From NCBI RefSeq assembly GCF_052055585.1, contig NZ_CP170485.1, forward strand, positions 2,666,001-2,730,000: DNA of 64,000 bases, written 5' to 3'. This DNA is from Oceanicaulis sp052055585 (GTDB taxonomy: Bacteria; Pseudomonadota; Alphaproteobacteria; Caulobacterales; Maricaulaceae). Below are positions 7,794 to 17,181 of the stretch, piece after piece (position 1 is the first letter of the stretch; each line of letters begins with the position of its first letter). Both the position numbers and the translations under genes were made by a program. The notes beneath the pieces were generated by a model. It was not told the DNA's origin and made no database searches. It worked only from the letters and a program-made list of their open reading frames with translations.

Positions 7794-9458
7794 TCAGGCC
7801 GGCACGAGGAACCGGCGCAACGGTTCCACCGTGTCGGGCAAGCAACCGCAGCACGGTTCAGGCTCCATCGTCTCGGCCAGCGCCCGCGCATCCGCGAGCG
7901 CGTCCTGCATCATCGCCCGACCGCCATCGCGTGAGGCCAGCCCCATCGCTTCAGTCTGCTGGCGCATGCGCCAGGCGCCAGTGGCGGCGTTGAAGTTATA
8001 TAGCGGCAAAAGCTTCGCGCCGTGCTCGGCCACGAACAGGACCGCCTTGATCAGATAATCAATCTCGGCGTCATCCATGACCCAGTGAAGGCTGAGACGG
8101 CACCAGCCCGGACGCAAGCCGGCATAGCCGGACAACACCGCCTCGCGGTGTGCGCCCGTGATCGCATCATCCAGATTGAGCAGATGATGGGCGTAGGGGC
8201 CGGCGCACGAACAGCCTGCACGCGCCTGCACGCCGAACAGGTCATTGAGCAAGGTTGAGACATAGCGCGGATGAAGCGCGCCACGATCGCCCGTGCTGAT
8301 GTTGAACGAAACAATGCCGATCCGGCGCTCGGGGTCCTGCGGCCCCAGGACCTCGATCTTCTCACACGCGCCCCAGGCCTTGAACGCCCGTGACAAGGCC
8401 GCCTGCTCACGTGCCTCGATGTCCTCATACCCGATCTCCGCCAGACGGTTCAGCGCCAGCGCGGCCCGCATCATCTGCATCACGCCCGGCGTACCCGCCC
8501 GCTCACGCGCGGTGATGTCGGCGATGAAATCATGGCTGTCCGGCGTCACATAGGTCACCGTCCCGCCGCCGGGCAGAGTCGGGGGCAGGTCAGCGCGATA
8601 GAGCGCACTCTTGAACGCCAGGATGCCGCACGCGCCCGGCCCGCCGATGAATTTATGCGGCGAGAAATACACCGCGTCCGGGGCGAACTCCGCCCCTTCC
8701 GCCGGGTTCATGTCGATGCGCAGATAAGGCGCGCTGGCGGCGCAATCGAGGCACAGGATCGCATCATTCGCGTGCAGAAGCTGCGCCAGTCGCGGCACGT
8801 CCGTGCGCACCCCGGTGACGTTGGATGCGGCCGAGAACGCGCCGATCTTGCGCCGTCCGGCAAGGGCCGGATCAGACAAAGCCTGTGCAAGCTGGTCAAA
8901 ATCGATCCCGCCTTCAGCGTCCAGACCGATCCGGACAATCTTGGCGCGGCTCTCACGCCAGGTCAGTTCGTTGGAATGGTGCTCATACGGCCCGATGAAC
9001 ACGACCGGTGCGCGGGCGTTCATCTCCTCACGGATTCGCTCGGCCTCGACCGGCCCCAGAATATCAACCAGCCGGGCATGGTTGGCGGCCCGTGTCGCAG
9101 GCGCTTCAAACACGCCCAGAATTTGCTGAAGATGGGCCACCGCCCCGGTCGCGCCGGATCCGCAGGCCAGCACCACATCCTGCTTGCCGGCATTCAGAGC
9201 CGCCTTGATCATCGCCTCGGCGCGATGGAGCCAGCCCGTGGATTCGCGTCCCGTCGCGCTGTCATCGGTATGCGGGTTGGCATACATGGCCTGAAACTGT
9301 TCCAGCTCGGCCTCGATCCGCCGATCACCCCGCCCGGACGCTGCATAGTCCGCATAGACCAGTGGTTTGAGCCCGAACGGCGTGCGCAACACGCCATCCC
9401 CGCCAACAAGAGCGGTGCGGGTTTCAGCGATGCGATCAGGGCCAGACGGATGGGTCAT
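7794..9458 (-). CDS. Class-V PLP aminotransferase, cysteine-desulfurase-like, with C-terminal Cys cluster
   Basis: A 554-residue fold-type I PLP enzyme. It has the N-terminal segment LVYADYAASGRGD, the phosphate loop ACGSGATGAVAHL, the PLP-stacking and Asp region (AILCLDCAASAPYLRID) and the Schiff-base Lys in YFSPHKFIGGPG. The segment ARAGCSCAGPYAHHLL near residue 410 places a cysteine where desulfurases have their catalytic loop. It is about 150 residues longer than NifS/SufS proteins. The extra C-terminus ends with a PEPCCGCLPD cluster that might bind metal or relay sulfur. Whether it is a desulfurase, a selenocysteine lyase or an aminotransferase is open. Its stop codon directly abuts the piuC stop. 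It diverges from an Lrp-type regulator that probably controls it. Confidence 0.8.
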   Translation of the reverse strand: MTHPSGPDRIAETRTALVGGDGVLRTPFGLKPLVYADYAASGRGDRRIEAELEQFQAMYANPHTDDSATGRESTGWLHRAEAMIKAALNAGKQDVVLACGSGATGAVAHLQQILGVFEAPATRAANHARLVDILGPVEAERIREEMNARAPVVFIGPYEHHSNELTWRESRAKIVRIGLDAEGGIDFDQLAQALSDPALAGRRKIGAFSAASNVTGVRTDVPRLAQLLHANDAILCLDCAASAPYLRIDMNPAEGAEFAPDAVYFSPHKFIGGPGACGILAFKSALYRADLPPTLPGGGTVTYVTPDSHDFIADITARERAGTPGVMQMMRAALALNRLAEIGYEDIEAREQAALSRAFKAWGACEKIEVLGPQDPERRIGIVSFNISTGDRGALHPRYVSTLLNDLFGVQARAGCSCAGPYAHHLLNLDDAITGAHREAVLSGYAGLRPGWCRLSLHWVMDDAEIDYLIKAVLFVAEHGAKLLPLYNFNAATGAWRMRQQTEAMGLASRDGGRAMMQDALADARALAETMEPEPCCGCLPDTVEPLRRFLVPA

Positions 9459-9480
9459 TGGAGGAGCCTTTCAGTTGACT

Positions 9481-9568
9481 CCATGAAACGCCAATTTCAC
9501 GAGTGATAATCGCCAAAATCGCCTCTATTATGCCCCTTATGTAGTGATTTTCACCTTTAGAGGCTCAA
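9481..9568. promoter_or_regulatory. Divergent promoter region with possible Lrp-type operator
   Basis: This A/T-rich spacer separates the aminotransferase from the Lrp/AsnC gene. It contains the short perfect dyad GTGATTTTCAC at 9544-9554 and an ATAAT...ATTAT pair flanking repeated AATCGCC. Lrp-family proteins often bind such A/T-rich dyads between themselves and a divergent target gene. No single consensus site can be proved by eye. Confidence 0.35.
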
Positions 9569-10027
9569 ATGGCGATGCTAGACGACTATGACCGCAAGCT
9601 CCTGCGCCTGATGCAGGACGACGCGAACCGCACAGTCCAGGACTACGCGGACGCCATCGGGCTCAGCGCGACCCCCACCGCCCGCCGCATCAAGCGGCTG
9701 ACCGAGGACGGGGTCATCAGCAAGCAGGTGACCTTGCTTGATCCGGACGCCCTCGGGCTGAAAACCACCCTGTTCATCTTCATCAAGACCAGCCGCCATG
9801 ATGCGGACTGGCTGGCGGCCTTCTCCAAAGGGGTCAAGCGCATGCCGGAAGTGGTGGAGTTCTACCGCATGGGCGGGGATGTGGATTATCTGCTGAAGAT
9901 CATGCTGCCGGAGATTTCCGACTATGACGCGGTCTACAAGCGCCTGATCTCCATCGCGCCCTTGTCGGACGTGTCGGCCTCCTTCGCCATGGAGGCCCTC
10001 AAGAACACAACCGAGCTGCCGGTCTGA
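9569..10027 (+). CDS. Lrp/AsnC-family transcriptional regulator
   Basis: A 152-residue member of the feast/famine regulator family. The N-terminal winged helix-turn-helix is typical: LDDYDRKLLRLMQDDANRTVQDYADAIGLSATPTARRIKRLTEDGVI. The C-terminal RAM/AsnC ligand domain follows (MPEVVEFYRMGGDVDYLLKIMLPEISDYDAVYKRLI), with the conserved GxxDYLL motif. Such proteins form dimers to octamers and sense an amino acid. The divergent PLP-enzyme gene is the obvious target, which suggests its substrate or product is an amino acid, perhaps a sulfur one. An AGAGG ribosome site sits 5 bases before ATG 9569; ATG 9575 is an alternative. Confidence 0.93.
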   Translation: MAMLDDYDRKLLRLMQDDANRTVQDYADAIGLSATPTARRIKRLTEDGVISKQVTLLDPDALGLKTTLFIFIKTSRHDADWLAAFSKGVKRMPEVVEFYRMGGDVDYLLKIMLPEISDYDAVYKRLISIAPLSDVSASFAMEALKNTTELPV

Positions 10028-10038
10028 TCCTGAAACGA

Positions 10039-10064
10039 AAAGAGCGGGCCGAAGCCCGCTCTTT
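10039..10064. terminator. Bidirectional terminator between Lrp gene and giant autotransporter
   Basis: A perfect 11-bp stem (AAAGAGCGGGC 10039-10049 with GCCCGCTCTTT 10054-10064) encloses a CGAA tetraloop. A-rich and T-rich flanks allow it to act on both converging genes. Confidence 0.85.
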
Positions 10065-10084
10065 CCTGGTCCGTTCAGGCGCCG

Positions 10085-13000
10085 CTACTGCCCGAGGCTG
10101 AGCGGGAAGCGCAGATTGAAGCGCGCCGTATTCGCCTCGAAATCATCCTGACCGATGCCGGACAGGCCAAGCGAGAACTCGATCTGGGCCCCATTACGCA
10201 TGGTGGCCGCAAGACCGACTTCGCCATCAGCGCGGAACTCGGATTCAGAGCTGGAGAACAGCCCCGATTCCATCAGCAATTCCGCAGGCTGGTAGTCCCA
10301 CACCGCCCGCAGACGCGAGCGCAGCTCCCAATAGGCGCCGCCCGAGCGATCCTGACGCCAGACAAATTCCGGCCCGGCCGACAGACGGCCCAGGGCGATG
10401 CTCTGGCTCGGGATCACAATGCCCAGACTGTCAGTATAGCCGTCCTGGGTTTCCTCAAAATGGGTCAGCGTGGCTTGCGGCCGCACCAGGAAACCACCCT
10501 GGCCGTACTCGCCCGTCAGATTGGCGCGCACCATCCAGCGATCCGTCTCGAACTCGTCTTCATAAAGACCAAGCGGATTGATGGTGTTGGTGCTCGACCC
10601 GTACATGGCCAGACCATCCAGAACGATGCGATCGGCCATCCGCCAGACCACATACGGGCCCGCCATCCAGCCTTCGCCATCCACACGCGCGCCTGCAATG
10701 GCGCCGGCTTCTTCGAAGACCTCGCGGGCGGTCTCGTCCATCCAGTCAAACTGGATCATGCCGCCGACCAGAAGCTCGTCCGACACTTCCCAGTCCGCGC
10801 CGAACTGGGCGACGCCGAAATCACTCTCGGCGCGTTCGCCGGCGCGATTGTCGTTCACCCCGGCCAGCTCGGCGGAGAGCCAGACGTCAAACCGGCCCAC
10901 ATTGTCCCGCATGTGTGACGGCACGCCCGGCGCATCGGAATGTCGGGCTTTGGCCTGATTGCGCGCCCCCGCCAGAGACGCAGTCAGAGACATGGAGTAG
11001 CGGCCCTGATCCACATCGGCGGCATACTGCCCCGCTCCGGTATTCTCGCGCGCAGACAGTCGCATGGACAGATCCGGCGCAGCATCGATGATCCGGTCGG
11101 CGCGGCGGAACATGAAGTTCCGGATCGCCCGCTGGGTCGCCAGTCGCACCACATCTTCATCGCGCACATTGGCGAAGGTGCAGACCAGGGTCTCGCCCGA
11201 GTCGACGTCGATCTGGAGCGTACCCGTGGCGAGATCCACCTGCGAGCCATTATCGGCGTCACCCACGCACTGGATGGAGTCCACGCGCCAGCCTGCAGGC
11301 AGGCTCTGGCGGACATTGATCAGACCGGAGTCCACATCTTCCGCCGCAGTCTCGGCATAGCCGTTCACGGTGCTCAGCTCGACGCCGTCAAACTCGACCG
11401 CGCTGGAGGTGAAGCTCACATCCACATCCCCGGACAGGCCCGATGGCGTGGTGGAGACCAGCTGCACGCTGCCGCCATCACTGGTGAGGATCAGCGTCAC
11501 GGGAATAGTCGCGATCAGCACGTCACCTTCGGCCTGGGGCGATGAAGCAGACGCCGTCCCGGAGACGCCCGAGCTGCCGGAGCCGCCGCCAAGACCACCA
11601 CCAATAGCAAAGACCTGGATTTCAGACGTGTGTTGGCCCAGCGGCAGGTTCGAGGTTCTCTGATTGAGAACATAGGTGATTTCGGACTGCGAATGCGCCG
11701 CCATGGAGCCGTTTGGATTCTGAATATTCAGCCAGTCAGCATTGGACTGTGCGGAATAGGTAATGGTTTGACCGGTCGGGTTGTTCAAGGTCGTTCTGAA
11801 CTCCAGTCCGACCGGGCTTCCGGTATCAATGTTCACCGTAGTCGCGACAGGCGCAACACTCGCCACCGATATAACACCCAAGGATGAAGAGGCCGGGCTC
11901 TCATTGCCCGCCAGATCCCGTGCTGCGCGGTCATTGAGCGTCATCGTGATCTGACCATATGTTGATGGTGTGATGGTGGCGGTGAAGGTGCGACCATCAA
12001 CACGCTGAAGGTTCGAAGCCTCTCCGCCTGTCACGCTCAAGCCAGCCAGGGACAGGTCCTGGACGCTTTCATTAAAGCTGATGGTCAGCTCAAACTCGGT
12101 CGAGTACGCCTCCGAAGCTGTACTCAGGGTCGGAGTGGGACGGGTATTGTCCACGCGCACGGTGGACTGATCCTCACCCGTCGGACCTTCGCCCTGATAG
12201 GGCAGGCCAGAGCGATCCTCGATTGAGGGAGACGCCGGCACCGAGATACTCACCTCACCATTCAGGAACTGCAGTCCACCGCCCCGGACGGTCACCGTAT
12301 ACTGGGCGCCCGATCCCTCGACCCCAACGCCAGGGCTCGCCAGACCGGTCACGGAAATGCTGGAGCGGTCCACGCCCGTCACCGGCTCACTGAATTCGAT
12401 TTCCCATACCAGAGTGTCCGCATTGGTCACCAGACCGGTGCTGGCCGTAATGCTGGCCACCACAGGATGGGAGGCATCCACTTCCAGCTCCAGCAGATTG
12501 GAGGCTGCGTTGGGATTGCCCAGCGCATCAGAAACCGTGCCGGCCGGCAGGCTGATGCTGAAGCCGCCCGAGGCAGGCGGGGTCACTTCAAAACTGAAGG
12601 AGGAAGCCGACAGGCTGTTCAGTCCGGACACCGATGCGTTCTGGACATCCAGATCTGACAGCTCGAACCCGGTTACTGCTTCGTCAAAACTGATCGTGAC
12701 CGTGAAGACGTCAAACACAGCGGTCTCTTCGGTGGCAAGCGTCGGAACCGGACCGGTATTGTCCAGCTCATACGCTTCCGCTCCGGCCGGCGTGCCGCCC
12801 GCCAGGTCATTGCCGGCCTGGTCGCGAATGGAGGCGCCTGCAGCCAGTTCGAGGCCAACAGCGCCGTTATAGTCAACCAGCCCTGCCCCTGAAGCCGTCG
12901 CCTGATAGGTCGTGGCGGAGCCAATAATCGAGAGCGAAACGCCATCAGGGCCTGTGACGGTGAAATCAGCCGCGCTAACGCTGCGCACGCTTTCGCTGAA

Positions 13001-16000
13001 CACCAAATCCCAGGTCAGGGAGTCGGCATTGGTCAGCGCGTCAGCCGGTTGAAGTCTGCTGATCGTCTGCAAGGTCGGTGGCGTGTTATCCACGACAGCG
13101 ATATCATCGGTGGTGATCGTCCCGGTCCCGGTGGCGTCGCTGATGGTTGCATTGGCCTGATTGGACAGGGTCAGGATGATCGTTTCATCCGGCTCGATAT
13201 CGGCATCCGAAGCCACCGTCACAGACACAGTCTTGGTCAGATCGCCCGGCGCAAAGGTCAGGGTTCCTGCGGCCGACGTATAGTCGACACCGGCTGTCGC
13301 CGTTCCGTCAGAGGTGGCGTAGTCCACGGTGATGGTCTGCGGAGACGCCGGAGCCAGGGTGACCGTGAAGTTCAGGGTCACAGTGCCGGCATCGCCTTCA
13401 ACCACGCTGGGATCATTCACACTCAGCGCTGGCTGAGTCCCCGTCAGCGTCGCATTCGCCGTCCCTGAATTGCCCAGATTGGACGTCAGGACGCCTGTCG
13501 TGTTTACAAACGCGCCCGTCGTTCCCGGCGTAACATCAACCGACACGGTACAGCTTGCGCCCGCAGCGACACTGCCGCCGGTGTACGCCACAGAGCCGGC
13601 GCTCGCGACCGCAGTCAGCGTGCCGCCCGTACAGGTGGTCGACGCGTTCGGGGTCGTTGCGACCGTCACGCCGGCTGGCAGATTGTTGGTGAAATCCAGC
13701 GAGGTCGCCGAAACGCCTAGCGCCGAGTTATCGATGGTGAAGGTCACCGTCGACGTCCCGCCCGCCAGCACCGAGGCCGGGGAGAACGCCATGGAGAAGC
13801 CCGGCGTGGCCGTCGCCTTTGACACCGTGGCCGGCGCAGTCTGGCTGGTCGCATTGCCCGCGTCATCGGTCAGCGTGGCCGTGGCGGTCAGCGTGCCGTC
13901 CGCCAGACTGGAGACGTTGATGTTGACATCCTGCGTGGCGTTGGTGATCGCCGCCGTTCCGGTCACCGGAGCGCCGCCGCCTGAAGAGCTGACAGAATAG
14001 GCATAGGTCGTGCCCACTTCCGCCGTTGTGAAGCGCAGGGGCGCCGCTGTTTCGTTGGAGCCGGTCACAAGAGCAGGTAGCCAGGTGATGCCGAAGGCCG
14101 CTGGCGCCGTATTGTCGACCGTGTGAACCGAACCCGCCGTATAGGCGTTGGGGCCGGCATTGCCCGAAGCATCCTGAATGTTGGTGGCGCCGCTCAGATC
14201 GAGACGGATCGTGCCGTCGCCGCTGATCGTGTTGACCGTCACCGTGACGGTCGTCCCGGTCGCCGAGGACACCGAGGCGATCGTGCCGGTCGCCGAACCG
14301 GTGGTGGTCAGGGCGAAATCGTCCGTGGAGATGTTCTGCGCGGCTTCAGAGAAGGTCACGCTGAAATCGACACTGGCCGCATTCCCCGCCGGAGAGCCTG
14401 AAATCGTGATCGAGTTGACCTGAGGCGCTTGCGCTTCCTTGGTCGTCGTATCGGTGGCCGCAGATCCGGCATTGCCCGCCCCGTCGGTCAGCGTCACGGA
14501 CAAGGTCAGCGTGCCATCCCCCAGACCACTCACATCAATCACCGAGACCTGCTGAGTCGCCGAAGACACGGCGCCCGAGCCGGTCACATTCACGCCGCCG
14601 CCCGATGAGGTGATCGTGTAGCTATAGTTCGCCCCAACCTCTGCGCCGGCAAAGGTGAAGGAGGCCGTTGTCTGGTTGCCTGCGTTGACCGGATCCTGGT
14701 CGAGCGTCACCGAATAGCCTGACGGCGCGGTGTTATCGAGGGTGTAGGTCTCGTCGGTCGCCGGCTCGGTATTGGGCAGGGCGTTGCCTGCCGCGTCTGT
14801 GATCGTGGGCGCAACGGCATAGTCGAGCCCGACAGTCCCGTTGTAAGTGGCGAGATCACCGCCGGACACGGTGATCGCAATGCTGGTCCCACTGGCGGCT
14901 GACACGCTCTGGACCGTTGCCGAAGACCCGGTCACCACGAAGTCGGAGACGCCAACACCGCTTACGCTTTCAGAGTAATTGGCGGTGAAGACCAGAGAAT
15001 CCGCAGACGTGGTCGCGCCGGCCGGGGTTGTGCGCACAAACGAGGTGGTCGAAGGCGCCGTGCCATCCCGGCTGAACACTTCACGCACACCGGTGGGCGT
15101 CGCACTGGAGAGCGCGTTGCCCGCAATGTCGGTGATGCCATGCCCGCCATTCAGGGTGACTGAGAAATCCCCTTCGCCTGACAAAGTGCCAAGCTGGACA
15201 TTGATCTGGGTCGGACTGCTGGTTCCGTAGCTCGACACCGAGCCCGCCGCCGTCCCGGAGACGTTCTGGAAGGCATAGTCCGTCTGGCTGGAGCCGGCGA
15301 CCGCTTCAGAATACGTCACGCGGAAAGCCGCATTCGCCGTTGATGTTCCGATCGACTGCCCGGTGGGCGAAAGCCGGGTGATCGAGTTGATGTCTGGCGC
15401 AGTGGTATCGATGGTGATCGACAGCCCACCTGACGCTGCAGACGCATTGCTGGCCGCGTCCGTCGCCGTCGCAGTGATCGTATGCGCGCCCTCAGCCAGG
15501 ACCCCTGAAGTATAGCTCCAATTGCCCGCGCCGTCCGCCGTAGTGCTGCCCAATGAGCCGCTGACGCTGGATGACACCGTGACGATCGCATTGGCTTCCG
15601 CCGTACCTGTGAAGGTCGGGGTCGTGTCATTGGTGATATTGTCAGTGCTGCTGGAGCCCGTATCAGACCCCGCGTCCAGATCCGGCGTCGACGGCGCGGC
15701 GGGGGCCGTATTGTCGACCGTGTAGCTCTCATTGGCGCCCGTCGGGGTGGTGTTGACCAGCGCATTGCCGGCCGGAGTGTCAGAAATGTTCTGGCCACCG
15801 GCAAACCCGAGGCTTACCGCGCCCGTGTAACCGGCAAGGTCGCCACCCGAGACGGTGACATCATAAACGGTTGTGCTCTGAGCCGAGACCCCGGTCGCCG
15901 TGCCAGAGGTGCCGCTGGCGGTGAAGTCGGTTGTGTCCACATTCTGGACGGCTTCATCAAACGTCACGCGGAAGACCAGTGAGTCCGCATTCGTGCTCGC

Positions 16001-16594
16001 CGTTGCAGGGGTCTGGCGCACGATGGAAGAGATCCGCGGCGCCGTAGCATCCGCGACAGAAGGCGCATCAAAAGCGAAGCTGTCCCAGAAGGCGTTATCG
16101 AAGCCGAAGGCCGACGTCCCGGTGATGATGATGTGGTCAACGCTGTTAAACCCGGCATCGGTCACGGTCAGGGTCTGGGTTCCAAGGCTCGTCGTGAATG
16201 TTTGCGTCGCAACCTGAGCGCTTGAAGCGTTATAGCCCCGCACCTGCAGCGTGACGACCGATGCGTTGTTGGAGAAAAAGAAGGAATTGAAGTCGAAATT
16301 GTCGCCTGAATAGTCGATGCGCAGCGTTTCGTTCTGTGTACCGCCAAAGCCAGCGACAGCCGCAGAAGCGCCCTCGCCTTCATCGGTGTCCCCCAACACC
16401 GGGCCATCACTGAAAGTGTAGGTGAAGGCGCCTGAGGTGACGGGGTTAGCGATCACACCGCCCGAGAAGCCATCCCCCTCAAACGTCGTGGTCGTGGGAC
16501 CGCCAAGATCCTGCGCCAGCGCGCTCGCGCCGAAGACGAACGACACACATGCGAACGCAACGCTCCGCACAATCTGCTTGGCAAACCCAGTCAT
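10085..16594 (-). CDS. Giant Ig-like/Calx-beta repeat autotransporter (surface adhesin-like)
   Basis: About 2,169 residues starting at ATG 16594, chosen because AGGGGGG precedes it and a signal peptide follows (TGFAKQIVRSVAF...GASALAQ). After a lectin-like N-terminal region of about 170 residues come roughly ten bacterial Ig-like domains. Each opens with a 'DNTAPxxxS' or 'TAPxIxSI' linker and carries a 'NADSLVFRVTFDEAVQNVD' type strand. One DUF11-like domain with a TTCTGGTL Cys and one Calx-beta domain (VEGDAGTVTLNF...DYTSAAGTLTFAPGD) lie in the middle. A Cys-containing region and an autotransporter beta-barrel of about 290 residues close the protein (GLYEDEFETDRWMVRANL, THFEETQDGYTDSLG). The product should be anchored in the outer membrane and reach far from the cell. 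The last third is paralogous to the 44-50 kb gene. Confidence 0.85.
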   Translation of the reverse strand: MTGFAKQIVRSVAFACVSFVFGASALAQDLGGPTTTTFEGDGFSGGVIANPVTSGAFTYTFSDGPVLGDTDEGEGASAAVAGFGGTQNETLRIDYSGDNFDFNSFFFSNNASVVTLQVRGYNASSAQVATQTFTTSLGTQTLTVTDAGFNSVDHIIITGTSAFGFDNAFWDSFAFDAPSVADATAPRISSIVRQTPATASTNADSLVFRVTFDEAVQNVDTTDFTASGTSGTATGVSAQSTTVYDVTVSGGDLAGYTGAVSLGFAGGQNISDTPAGNALVNTTPTGANESYTVDNTAPAAPSTPDLDAGSDTGSSSTDNITNDTTPTFTGTAEANAIVTVSSSVSGSLGSTTADGAGNWSYTSGVLAEGAHTITATATDAASNASAASGGLSITIDTTAPDINSITRLSPTGQSIGTSTANAAFRVTYSEAVAGSSQTDYAFQNVSGTAAGSVSSYGTSSPTQINVQLGTLSGEGDFSVTLNGGHGITDIAGNALSSATPTGVREVFSRDGTAPSTTSFVRTTPAGATTSADSLVFTANYSESVSGVGVSDFVVTGSSATVQSVSAASGTSIAITVSGGDLATYNGTVGLDYAVAPTITDAAGNALPNTEPATDETYTLDNTAPSGYSVTLDQDPVNAGNQTTASFTFAGAEVGANYSYTITSSGGGVNVTGSGAVSSATQQVSVIDVSGLGDGTLTLSVTLTDGAGNAGSAATDTTTKEAQAPQVNSITISGSPAGNAASVDFSVTFSEAAQNISTDDFALTTTGSATGTIASVSSATGTTVTVTVNTISGDGTIRLDLSGATNIQDASGNAGPNAYTAGSVHTVDNTAPAAFGITWLPALVTGSNETAAPLRFTTAEVGTTYAYSVSSSGGGAPVTGTAAITNATQDVNINVSSLADGTLTATATLTDDAGNATSQTAPATVSKATATPGFSMAFSPASVLAGGTSTVTFTIDNSALGVSATSLDFTNNLPAGVTVATTPNASTTCTGGTLTAVASAGSVAYTGGSVAAGASCTVSVDVTPGTTGAFVNTTGVLTSNLGNSGTANATLTGTQPALSVNDPSVVEGDAGTVTLNFTVTLAPASPQTITVDYATSDGTATAGVDYTSAAGTLTFAPGDLTKTVSVTVASDADIEPDETIILTLSNQANATISDATGTGTITTDDIAVVDNTPPTLQTISRLQPADALTNADSLTWDLVFSESVRSVSAADFTVTGPDGVSLSIIGSATTYQATASGAGLVDYNGAVGLELAAGASIRDQAGNDLAGGTPAGAEAYELDNTGPVPTLATEETAVFDVFTVTISFDEAVTGFELSDLDVQNASVSGLNSLSASSFSFEVTPPASGGFSISLPAGTVSDALGNPNAASNLLELEVDASHPVVASITASTGLVTNADTLVWEIEFSEPVTGVDRSSISVTGLASPGVGVEGSGAQYTVTVRGGGLQFLNGEVSISVPASPSIEDRSGLPYQGEGPTGEDQSTVRVDNTRPTPTLSTASEAYSTEFELTISFNESVQDLSLAGLSVTGGEASNLQRVDGRTFTATITPSTYGQITMTLNDRAARDLAGNESPASSSLGVISVASVAPVATTVNIDTGSPVGLEFRTTLNNPTGQTITYSAQSNADWLNIQNPNGSMAAHSQSEITYVLNQRTSNLPLGQHTSEIQVFAIGGGLGGGSGSSGVSGTASASSPQAEGDVLIATIPVTLILTSDGGSVQLVSTTPSGLSGDVDVSFTSSAVEFDGVELSTVNGYAETAAEDVDSGLINVRQSLPAGWRVDSIQCVGDADNGSQVDLATGTLQIDVDSGETLVCTFANVRDEDVVRLATQRAIRNFMFRRADRIIDAAPDLSMRLSARENTGAGQYAADVDQGRYSMSLTASLAGARNQAKARHSDAPGVPSHMRDNVGRFDVWLSAELAGVNDNRAGERAESDFGVAQFGADWEVSDELLVGGMIQFDWMDETAREVFEEAGAIAGARVDGEGWMAGPYVVWRMADRIVLDGLAMYGSSTNTINPLGLYEDEFETDRWMVRANLTGEYGQGGFLVRPQATLTHFEETQDGYTDSLGIVIPSQSIALGRLSAGPEFVWRQDRSGGAYWELRSRLRAVWDYQPAELLMESGLFSSSESEFRADGEVGLAATMRNGAQIEFSLGLSGIGQDDFEANTARFNLRFPLSLGQ

Positions 16595-16817
16595 AGTCCC
16601 CCCTGAGCGCGGCGCACGCGCATCACGACCTGTTGTTGTAGGTCGCACCCTACAGGGGGAATTCGGCTTTGAAAATCCCCAGACAGGCGCGACCCGTCAG
16701 GGGAATATCTAGATACACAGAGTCAGCGAAAGATTAATTCCAGGCATTTTCCTGGACAAGGATCACACTTTTCCGATCCGCTTTTCAGCGACTTATGGCG
16801 CACTGGATCGACCGACT
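16595..16817 (-). promoter_or_regulatory. Leader/promoter region of the giant autotransporter
   Basis: This gene-free stretch holds the upstream region of the giant autotransporter. A 6-bp hairpin (CGACCT 16626-16631 / AGGTCG 16640-16645) lies about 30 bases upstream of the ribosome site. A CCAGG/CCTGG hairpin lies near 16740-16755. I do not see the 22-bp motif that is present upstream of the other two autotransporters. Confidence 0.35.
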
Positions 16818-17120
16818 TCATTGAGGGTCAAAATCGATATCCGCGTCTTCATCGGCCTGTCGCTGCCTTTGATGCTCCAGCCCCATGCCCACCGCAATGC
16901 CCGCTCCTGCGGCATCGCGCGGCGTGACCTTGGGACGCGTGCCCCGCATCAGGAATTTGTAAAGCGCCACAGGGGTCAGGACAGCGCCTGCGGCCAGAAG
17001 AGCGAACACGACCCAACCGCCCGTCCCGACAGGCTCGATCTGCAACAGAACGGCCAGGAGAACGATCAGAAGACTTCCAGACAGAAGCAGAGCGAGCAGG
17101 CGTGTGAAAAATCGCGACAT
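16818..17120 (-). CDS. Small two-helix membrane protein of unknown function
   Basis: A 100-residue protein with two predicted membrane helices, LLALLLSGSLLIVLLAVLLQI and GGWVVFALLAAGAVLTPVALYKFLM. A basic stretch (RGTRPKVTPRDAAG) and an acidic, Gln/Asp-rich cytoplasmic tail (HQRQRQADEDADIDFDPQ) follow. I do not recognise a family. The spacing of 61 bases to the ABC ATPase gene upstream on the same strand allows co-transcription. It is too small to be the missing ABC permease. Confidence 0.6.
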   Translation of the reverse strand: MSRFFTRLLALLLSGSLLIVLLAVLLQIEPVGTGGWVVFALLAAGAVLTPVALYKFLMRGTRPKVTPRDAAGAGIAVGMGLEHQRQRQADEDADIDFDPQ

Positions 17121-17181
17121 GACGCCAGACTAACGCGGTTAACGCCGAATGGCTTCACTTTTCGAGAGACAGGATCGCAGT

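Noticed and set aside
10085..16594. Regular repeats that might suggest a CRISPR array
   Set aside because: Repeats are protein-coding, degenerate and about 250-350 bases long, without short direct repeats and unique spacers.
16595..16817. A third copy of the 22-bp autotransporter motif upstream of the 10-16.6 kb gene
   Set aside because: Reading the region on both strands shows no stretch with the CCTGATTTA and AACGAC parts at the right distance.
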